From assembly GCA_024638355.1 (NCBI GenBank), contig JAHEKO010000017.1, positions 1 through 18,646 of the forward strand: 18,646 nucleotides of DNA. The letters run 5' to 3'. Source of the stretch: Acidobacteriota bacterium (lineage in GTDB: Bacteria > Acidobacteriota > Thermoanaerobaculia > Multivoradales > JAHEKO01). The notes under the pieces were generated by a model. That model ran no database searches and had not been told where the DNA came from. It saw nothing but the letters and a program-made list of their open reading frames with translations. How positions within the stretch are numbered: position 1 is the first letter of the stretch; every line of letters begins with the position of its first letter. Shown here piece after piece: positions 13,775 to 18,646 of the stretch. The position numbers were made by a program, and so were the translations under genes.

Positions 13775-16321
13775 ATGACGACCTATTCCAAGCTGACGCC
13801 GGCCTTGATCCTCACCCTGGGGTGGCTGAGCGCCGGCCCGCTGCCGGCGTCCGACGCCAAGCCGGCGACCAACGACTTCATTCTGCGCACCGCGGCCGGC
13901 GAGGCCGCCGGCATCGCGGCGCGCAACGGCTTGACGATCATCAGCCAGGTCGACACCCCGACCGACCCGGAAGGGCGCAGTGTCTACCTGGTGCGGGCGG
14001 CCGCGAGCACGCCGCCCGAGGTGGTGATCGGCGACGTCGAGGCCCTCGAGCCGACCGCGGTAGGCATCGAAGAGGTCTTCCTCGCCTCGCTGCCCGAGCT
14101 CGACCAGTCGTCGGTGGTCATCCTCGACACCACCGCGGCGGAGAGCGCGCTGGGCGCGATCGACGGCTTCGCCCCGCCTGCCGCGACGGTCGACGCTACC
14201 TGGAACAGCCACCTCCACGACCGCGAGATCGAGATCGGCCATACCGCGACGCTCGAGCTGGAGTTCGAGAACGTCGCCGACACCTCGACATCCAGCTACG
14301 GCGTGCAGGTCGAGTTCGGCGGCGGCGTGGTCGCGACCTACGACCCCTCGAGCTGCGCGGCCGTCGTCGAGCAGTACGTCGACATCGGCGGCCAGGAGGC
14401 CAAGTGGTACGTGGCCAACACCACCAACGCGACGATCACGCTGTCGAGCATCTCGGTCGGCTGGCCGGCCGCCAACGGCGACCTGATCGAGATCAAGCTC
14501 GGCGGTGCCAAGATCTACGACCAGGTGCTTCCACCGTCGACCGCGACCGTCGATTCCGGCTGGCTGGCTGCCGTCGACAAGCGCGAGATCGATCCGGGGC
14601 AGGCGCTCGAGCTCAGGCTCAAGTGGCAGAACGGCGCCGGCGTCGACGCCGCCGCGTACACGCTCGACGTCGCCACCGTGGAGGGCCACTCGGCGCAGTT
14701 CGACTCTGCCGGCGGGCCGTGTGCCGGCCACGTCGACGGCCAGATGCAGATCTCCGGTAGCGAAGTGCGCTTCGAGGTCACCAACTACGCCGCCTCCGAC
14801 CTGGCGATCGACCGGATCTTCTTCACCTGGCCGGCGGAGAACGGCAAGCTGATAGCGGCGAGGCTCGACGACAAGAGCCTGCTGGACGACGCCTATGAGG
14901 AGTTCGGAGAGTACCCGGATGGCAGCCGCCGGGACATCTGGACGGGGTACCTGAATCAATCCGCGGCGCAGTTGCTCGAGGTCGACGAGGCGCAGGAAGA
15001 CTTCCGCGGCGAGGCGACGGTCGCGATCATCGACACCGGCATCGATCCCAATCACGAGCTCCTCGCGGATGTCGTCGTTCCGGGCTACGACTTCATCAAC
15101 GACGTCGCCGGCATTCCCTCCGAGATGGCGGGCATCGATCAGTCGTCGGTGGTGATTCTCGATCAGTCGTCGGTGGTGATCCTGGACGGCTCGGGCGTGG
15201 TGCCGCTCAGCCAGTCGTCGGTCGTGATCCTCGACGAGGCGCAAGAGACGGCGCTCGACACCTCGACCCTGCCCGACGGCTTCGGCCACGGCACGATGGT
15301 GGCCGGCATCGTTCACCGCGTCGCTCCGGAGGCCAAGCTGATGCCGCTCCGGGCCTTCGATGGCAACGGCGACGGCCATCTCTACGACATCATCGAGGCG
15401 ATCTACTACGCCGTCGACCACGGCGCCAACGTGATCAACATGAGCTTCAGCATGGAGACCTTCTCGTCCGAGCTGATGCGCGCGATCAACTACGCGGCGC
15501 GCAACGGCGTGGCCTGCGTCGCTGCCGCGGGAAATCTGGGCGAGGAGATCCAGGTCTTCCCCGCGGCGTTGGGCAACACGATCGGCGTCGCTTCGGTCGA
15601 CGAGAGCGGCGCGTTGAGCTCCTTCTCCAACTGGGGCAGCGACCTGGTCACCATCTCGGCCCCGGGCCAGAGCGTGCTGACCACCTTCCCGGGCGGCGGC
15701 TGGGCGGTGGCCTCGGGCACCTCCTTCGCCGCACCGTGGATCTCCGGCGCGGCGGCGCTGTTCGCCGACAAGCTGGGTACGAAGCACGCCCCCGGCAAGG
15801 CCGACTACTACCTGTCGTCGACCGCCCTCTCAGCCGCCGAGCCGGTGGTCGGCTCCGGGCAGGGCAAGTCCGGACACGGCCGGGCCAACCTGCGCAAGGC
15901 GATCGAGAGGATTCGGAGCGGAAAGTACTCCGACGATCAACCGCTCGGCGTCTACTCTCTCGCCGCTTCCTTCGCCGAGGGCTGCACGGCGAACTACCCG
16001 CCGCCGGAGGTTGGCTCGGGCTGCACGGCGCTGGGAGCCGGGCAGCTGGCCTTCGCCGGCAAGAGGGTCCGCTGGAGAGTCACCAACGACAGCGAGCTCG
16101 ACATCACGCTCGACGGCCTGACGCTCACCTGGCCGACCGAGAACGGCCTGCTGAAGAAGGTCAGCGTCGACGGACAGAGGGTGCTCGATGCCGACCTTCC
16201 GCAGCCCACGGCCGCGATCATCTCGGGCTGGCTCGGCGCGGTCGACGATCGGATCTTCGCGCCTCACGAGACGCTGGTGATCGAGCTCGAGTTCGCTCAC
16301 GAAGTGCTCTGGACCTACTGA
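13775..16321 (+). CDS. Secreted multidomain S8 protease with beta-repeat insertion and DQSSVVIL repeats
   Basis: 848-residue exported subtilase, a longer paralogue of the preceding protein. A signal peptide (A-L-I-L-T-L-G-W-L-S-A-G region) and the same propeptide-like segment (F-I-L-R-T-A-A-G-E-A-A-G-I-A) come first. One DQSSVVIL copy (residues 110-117) follows, then about 250 residues of beta-rich repeats absent from the first S8 protein, then the shared F-G-E-Y-P-D junction and catalytic domain: Asp420, His505, Asn587, Ser650. The Asp-His insert again holds four eight-residue units (455-486), the third diverged to DGSGVVPL. A C-terminal extension (about 725-848) is another beta-repeat copy that stops part way through its unit. 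Each repeat copy has a conserved Cys and a W-P-x-x-N-G motif. ATG at 13775 follows GGAG 9 bp upstream. It is co-transcribed with the first S8 gene. Confidence 0.9.
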   Translation: MTTYSKLTPALILTLGWLSAGPLPASDAKPATNDFILRTAAGEAAGIAARNGLTIISQVDTPTDPEGRSVYLVRAAASTPPEVVIGDVEALEPTAVGIEEVFLASLPELDQSSVVILDTTAAESALGAIDGFAPPAATVDATWNSHLHDREIEIGHTATLELEFENVADTSTSSYGVQVEFGGGVVATYDPSSCAAVVEQYVDIGGQEAKWYVANTTNATITLSSISVGWPAANGDLIEIKLGGAKIYDQVLPPSTATVDSGWLAAVDKREIDPGQALELRLKWQNGAGVDAAAYTLDVATVEGHSAQFDSAGGPCAGHVDGQMQISGSEVRFEVTNYAASDLAIDRIFFTWPAENGKLIAARLDDKSLLDDAYEEFGEYPDGSRRDIWTGYLNQSAAQLLEVDEAQEDFRGEATVAIIDTGIDPNHELLADVVVPGYDFINDVAGIPSEMAGIDQSSVVILDQSSVVILDGSGVVPLSQSSVVILDEAQETALDTSTLPDGFGHGTMVAGIVHRVAPEAKLMPLRAFDGNGDGHLYDIIEAIYYAVDHGANVINMSFSMETFSSELMRAINYAARNGVACVAAAGNLGEEIQVFPAALGNTIGVASVDESGALSSFSNWGSDLVTISAPGQSVLTTFPGGGWAVASGTSFAAPWISGAAALFADKLGTKHAPGKADYYLSSTALSAAEPVVGSGQGKSGHGRANLRKAIERIRSGKYSDDQPLGVYSLAASFAEGCTANYPPPEVGSGCTALGAGQLAFAGKRVRWRVTNDSELDITLDGLTLTWPTENGLLKKVSVDGQRVLDADLPQPTAAIISGWLGAVDDRIFAPHETLVIELEFAHEVLWTY
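14102..14125 (+). repeat. Single DQSSVVIL unit at the propeptide boundary
   Basis: One 24-bp unit, nearly identical in DNA to those at 12947-13042, encodes residues 110-117 of the second S8 protein. It lies directly between the propeptide-like region and the inserted beta-repeat block. Confidence 0.9.
14183..14890 (+). repeat. Tandem beta-rich domain repeats within the second S8 gene (protein level)
   Basis: Two copies of a roughly 120-residue unit start near residues 137 and 257. Each has A-T-V-D-x-x-W near its start, R-E-I about ten residues on, a conserved Cys (S-S-C, G-P-C) mid-unit and then W-P-A-x-N-G. A third copy, rearranged at its ends, is at the C-terminus (about 16000-16318: S-G-C, W-P-T-E-N-G, then I-S-G-W-L-G-A-V-D). 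I do not recognise the family; the pattern suggests extracellular beta-sandwich modules for binding or anchoring. Confidence 0.75.
15137..15232 (+). repeat. Four 24-bp tandem units (DQSSVVIL-type) in the second S8 gene
   Basis: Units at 15137-15160, 15161-15184, 15185-15208 and 15209-15232. They encode DQSSVVIL twice, then DGSGVVPL, then SQSSVVIL. Unit count and position relative to the catalytic Asp and His match the first S8 gene exactly, but the third unit has drifted. Confidence 0.92.
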
Positions 16322-16396
16322 GGCCGCTTCGGAGCCGGCGGGTCGACCTTCGGCAGAGGGTCGGTTCGTTTCCCCCGGGGAGCGCGAAGATCAGGG

Positions 16397-16402
16397 TAGA
16401 AT
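16397..16402 (+). promoter_or_regulatory. Candidate -10 box giving a leaderless dehydrogenase transcript
   Basis: TAGAAT ends 7 bp before the ATG at 16410, and no Shine-Dalgarno is visible in those 7 bp. Spacing and hexamer type (TAGA-x-T) match the box before the MATE gene. No -35 hexamer is obvious. Confidence 0.42.
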
Positions 16403-16409
16403 CGAATCG

Positions 16410-17216
16410 ATGAAATCACTTCGCGGCAAGCGCGTTCTCGTCACCGGCGGCGCCCAGGGCATCGGGTTCGCCATCGCGCGGGCTCTCGCCGGTGAAGGCG
16501 CTCGGATCGTGCTCACCGATCTCGACGAGGGGAATCTGGCCGAGGCCGGCGAGCGTCTGGACGACCTCTGTCCCGACTGCCTGCTGTATCAGCTCGACGT
16601 CACCGATCACGACGGCGTCGCGGACCTGCGCGAGGAGCTGATCACCGAGCTGGGAGGTCTCGAGATCCTGGTCAACAACGCCGGCGTCGTCCAGGGCGGC
16701 GAGTTCCTCGAGGTGCCGCTCGAGAAGCACCTCAAGACCTTCGAGGTCAACACCGAGGCCGTGGTGGCGGTCACCCATGCCTTCCTGGGCGATCTGATCG
16801 CCGCCGAGGCGGGCCACCTGATCAACATCGCCAGCGCTTCGGGCTTCATCGGCCTGCCCTGGGGCTCGACCTACGCCGCCAGCAAGTGGGCGGTCATCGG
16901 CTTCACCGAGTCGATCCGGCTCGAGCTGAAGCGCCTGGGCCACGACCACGTCGGCGTGACCTCGGTCTGCCCCGGCTACGTCTCGACCGGCATGTTCGAA
17001 GGGGTGCGGCAGCCGCTGCTGACGCCCTTCCTGACGCCGGAAAGGCTGGCGGGCAAGGTCGTCCAGGCGGTGCACGAGAACGAGCCATTCGTGCTCGAGC
17101 CGGCACTGGTGAAGATCATGCCGCTGCTCAAAGGCACCCTGCCCACCGGGGCCAGCGACGCGCTCCTCGACGCGTTCGGAGCCTCGACCAGCATGAAGAG
17201 CTGGCGCGGGCACTGA
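16410..17216 (+). CDS. Short-chain dehydrogenase/reductase (SDR16C-like)
   Basis: Rossmann-fold NAD(P)-dependent oxidoreductase of 268 residues, classical SDR size. T-G-G-A-Q-G-I-G (12-19) is the cofactor loop; Asp37 at the end of strand 2 (L-T-D-L-D) favours NAD(H). N-N-A-G is at 89-92, and the catalytic set Ser142, Tyr155 and Lys159 (I-A-S-A-S-G, S-T-Y-A-A-S-K) is complete. The C-terminus (L-P-T-G-A-S-D-A-L-L-D-A-F-G-A, then S-M-K-S-W-R-G) resembles the retinol/long-chain alcohol dehydrogenases of the SDR16C group, which suggests a lipophilic alcohol or ketone substrate. This is inference, and broad SDR promiscuity makes it tentative. It is transcribed from its own putative leaderless start and converges with the transporter at 17271; it does not look functionally tied to the protease operon. 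Confidence 0.9.
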   Translation: MKSLRGKRVLVTGGAQGIGFAIARALAGEGARIVLTDLDEGNLAEAGERLDDLCPDCLLYQLDVTDHDGVADLREELITELGGLEILVNNAGVVQGGEFLEVPLEKHLKTFEVNTEAVVAVTHAFLGDLIAAEAGHLINIASASGFIGLPWGSTYAASKWAVIGFTESIRLELKRLGHDHVGVTSVCPGYVSTGMFEGVRQPLLTPFLTPERLAGKVVQAVHENEPFVLEPALVKIMPLLKGTLPTGASDALLDAFGASTSMKSWRGH

Positions 17217-17228
17217 CCTGGAGCTCCT

Positions 17229-17249
17229 AGCCTGCTCTTCTCACAGGCT
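17229..17249. terminator. Small inverted repeat between convergent genes
   Basis: AGCCTG (17229-17234) and CAGGCT (17244-17249) form a 6-bp stem with a nine-base loop between the two convergent stop codons. No T-run is present on either side, so termination is only suggested by position. Confidence 0.25.
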
Positions 17250-17270
17250 TGCGTCGCGAGCCGTCCGCGC

Positions 17271-18578
17271 CTAGAGCCGTCGGCGCCGCGCCGCGACATA
17301 GGCCGGCACGGCGAGGACGGCGGTCAGGGCGACGGCGATCGCCAGCAGGGTCGACGGTTCCGGCACCCGGGCGCCGAGAGTCCGGGCGAGGGCGCGCGCC
17401 ACGCCGATCGAGCCGAGCATAATGGTGGCCGCGGTGACGGCCGCCATCAGCGCGTTGGACATCCAACCGTTGAGGGCGGCGTCGCCCATGAGCGCCCGAT
17501 CGTTGACTGCCAGGAGCAGGAATACGGCGGTGATCGGCAGCAATACGCCGTTGAGAGCCTGGGCGAGGACGATTACGGGGATCGGCCGCACCTCGCTGAG
17601 CCCGAAGACGAGGCCGACCCCGAGCACGGCCAGCCAGACCGTTCGGTAGCGCCACGAGCGGTCGGACCATCGTCGGGGGGCCTCGTCCGTGGCGAACAGG
17701 CTGCGCGCGGTGATCGCGGCGGCCAGAGGAGCCGTAACCGCCGAAGAGAGCCCCGCGGCGAAGAGCCCGAGGGCAAAGAAGGTGCGTGCCCAGCCGCCGA
17801 GGCGCTCGCTCAAGACACCCGAAAGCGCCTCGAAGCTGAAGTCCCCGGCGACGGCCGTCCCGACCACGAGGACCGCCATCGAGATCGCCCCTCCGAGGCC
17901 GACGGCGATGGCCAGTCCGAAGCGCACCTCGCTCAGCCTCTGGCCGGCCGCGATGCCCGAGCCCAGGAACAGGTTGTAGGGCACCACCGTCGTGCCGACG
18001 AGACCGACGGCATAGAGCGTCGAGCCCGCCGGTAGCGACGGCGTGAGGCTGCCGCGGACGACGTCGTCCCACGCCGGCCCGAGCCGCAGGGCGGTCCACA
18101 GGAAGGCGACACCCATCAGCGCGACCAGAGCGCTCAGCGACAGCGCCACCCGGCGCGGTGAGTTGAACCAGAGGAGCGCCGCGGCAAACGCCACCGAGAT
18201 CGCCGTCAGCGCCCGGGGGCCGAAGGGCAGGGCCAGGCTCGCGCCCGCCACGCCGCCCAGGATGTTTCCCGCCTCGTAGGCGGCACAGCCGAGGACGATC
18301 GCACCCAGCACGAGCAGCAGCACCGCCGCGCCGGCGAACCCCGCGGGATAGCGATCGCGCAGCGCTTCGCCGAGATTGCGGCCCGAGACGACCGTCAGGC
18401 GCGCGCTGGCCTCCTGCAGCACCAGGCAGGTCACGGTCGAGAAGACCAGCGCCCAGAGCAGGGCCAGGCCGAACTCCGAGCCCGACGAAGCGGCGGTGGT
18501 CACCGTGCCCGGCCCGATGAAGGCGGCCGCGATGATCGACCACAAGAGAACGGCCGCGATCCTATTCATCCTGGCCAT
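17271..18578 (-). CDS. NRAMP-related transporter lacking canonical metal ligands
   Basis: 435-residue inner-membrane protein with about 11 hydrophobic segments and the overall layout of the NRAMP (Mn/Fe-H+ symporter) family. TM1 reads F-I-G-P-G-T-V-T-T-A, where the family has D-P-G-N, and TM6 reads V-V-P-Y-N-L-F-L-G-S (198-207), where the family has M-P-H-N-L-Y-L-H-S. Thus the metal-binding Asp and Asn of TM1 and the Met of TM6 are replaced (Gly22, Thr25, Val199). It is unlikely to carry Mn2+ or Fe2+ in the usual way; it may be a distant branch for another cation or an organic substrate. ATG at 18578 is chosen: GGGAGG lies 9 bp ahead and it overlaps the upstream partial gene by 17 bp. Met at 18569 is a possible alternative. 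Confidence 0.82.
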   Translation of the reverse strand: MARMNRIAAVLLWSIIAAAFIGPGTVTTAASSGSEFGLALLWALVFSTVTCLVLQEASARLTVVSGRNLGEALRDRYPAGFAGAAVLLLVLGAIVLGCAAYEAGNILGGVAGASLALPFGPRALTAISVAFAAALLWFNSPRRVALSLSALVALMGVAFLWTALRLGPAWDDVVRGSLTPSLPAGSTLYAVGLVGTTVVPYNLFLGSGIAAGQRLSEVRFGLAIAVGLGGAISMAVLVVGTAVAGDFSFEALSGVLSERLGGWARTFFALGLFAAGLSSAVTAPLAAAITARSLFATDEAPRRWSDRSWRYRTVWLAVLGVGLVFGLSEVRPIPVIVLAQALNGVLLPITAVFLLLAVNDRALMGDAALNGWMSNALMAAVTAATIMLGSIGVARALARTLGARVPEPSTLLAIAVALTAVLAVPAYVAARRRRL

Positions 18579-18645
18579 CGGCCCGCGCCTCCCGCTCGGG
18601 TGGTGCTCCGAAGCCGCCGCCACCGGGCGTGTCGAGAATGAGCCG
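18562..18645 (-). CDS. Hydantoinase B/oxoprolinase family protein, C-terminal fragment
   Basis: Only the last 27 residues are inside the window, in a frame ending at a TAG (18562-18564) within the start of the transporter gene. They read R-L-I-L-D-T-P-G-G-G-G-F-G-A-P-P-E-R. The T-P-G-G-G-G-x-G followed by P-x-E-R is the typical end of HyuB/N-methylhydantoinase B subunits, ATP-dependent ring-opening amidohydrolases that work with a HyuA partner. The 17-bp overlap with the transporter implies one operon and hints that the transporter might serve hydantoin, oxoproline or related substrate uptake. The short length limits certainty. Confidence 0.7.
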   Translation of the reverse strand, partial: RLILDTPGGGGFGAPPEREARADGQDE

Positions 18646-18646
18646 G

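Noticed and set aside
12947..15232. DQSSVVIL repeats as cleavage sites for the CHAT protease
   Set aside because: Attractive because both are in one locus, but both S8 proteins have signal peptides and the CHAT protein has none, so they should be in different compartments. Not excluded for precursor forms, but nothing in the sequence supports it.
12224..15787. A 1187-codon open frame on the minus strand opposite the two S8 genes
   Set aside because: It is a shadow of high-GC codon bias: composition is dominated by Arg, Asp, His, Gly and Val in register with the sense codons, there is no domain, and the sense strand encodes complete catalytic triads. The same holds for the long minus frame at 8398-10650 opposite the CHAT gene.
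16322..16409. Frameshifted continuation of the second S8 gene past its stop
   Set aside because: The other two frames after 16321 do not resemble the expected remainder of the beta-repeat, so a simple one-base frameshift is not supported by this sequence.
1..18646. Insertion sequences, integrases, attachment sites or tRNA genes bordering the protease island
   Set aside because: No transposase- or integrase-like frame, no terminal inverted repeats or target duplications and no tRNA-like cloverleaf were seen, so mobility is not supported.

Overview
The window is GC-rich throughout (by eye about two thirds G+C) with strong third-position GC bias. It contains a lipobox-bearing M48 peptidase, secreted subtilases, an ECF sigma factor, a TPR-CHAT protein and several solute transporters. 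This mix fits a soil or marine Gram-negative such as Acidobacteriota. That placement is an inference from gene content and base composition; no rRNA or tRNA gene is present to confirm it.

Left flank (1-5480): housekeeping and transport genes. A sodium:solute symporter (SSS family) cut by the left edge converges on a minus-strand pair, an M48-family lipoprotein metalloprotease followed by an M20-family zinc hydrolase, whose stop and start overlap as GTGA. A DinF-like MATE exporter diverges from the M48 gene.

Core (about 5480-16321): an all-plus-strand locus that looks like one regulatory island. In order it has an ECF-type sigma factor; a 519-bp non-coding stretch with two copies of a new promoter-like motif and a very stable hairpin; an HD-GYP phosphodiesterase; a small protein related to zinc-finger anti-sigma factors but missing one zinc ligand; a roughly 1000-residue TPR-CHAT caspase-like protease; a second, intact paralogue of the small protein (H-x4-C-x2-C); and two secreted subtilisin-like (S8) proteases. 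The best signal in the window is a two-box motif, TATATCA-N15-CACCCTA, found four times on the plus strand with an identical 15-bp spacer. The copies lie in front of the HD-GYP gene, the second small gene, the first S8 gene, and an apparently gene-less stretch. I read it as the promoter signature of the neighbouring ECF sigma factor, which would make the locus a single regulon. Both S8 proteases carry four tandem copies of an eight-residue repeat (consensus DQSSVVIL) between the catalytic Asp and His. The Asp-to-His distance is exactly 85 residues in each. The second S8 enzyme has one further copy where a block of beta-rich repeats is inserted.

Right flank (16322-18646): an SDR16C-like short-chain dehydrogenase, preceded by a -10 box placed for a leaderless transcript. 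It converges on an NRAMP-fold transporter that lacks the canonical metal ligands. The transporter start overlaps the end of a gene cut by the right edge that looks like hydantoinase B.

Working model (inference): a signal sensed by the ECF system switches on a c-di-GMP phosphodiesterase, an intracellular caspase-like protease with TPR sensor, putative anti-sigma-like regulators and two exported subtilases. This could be a stress, defence or predatory proteolysis programme. No substrate, trigger or phenotype can be read from the sequence.
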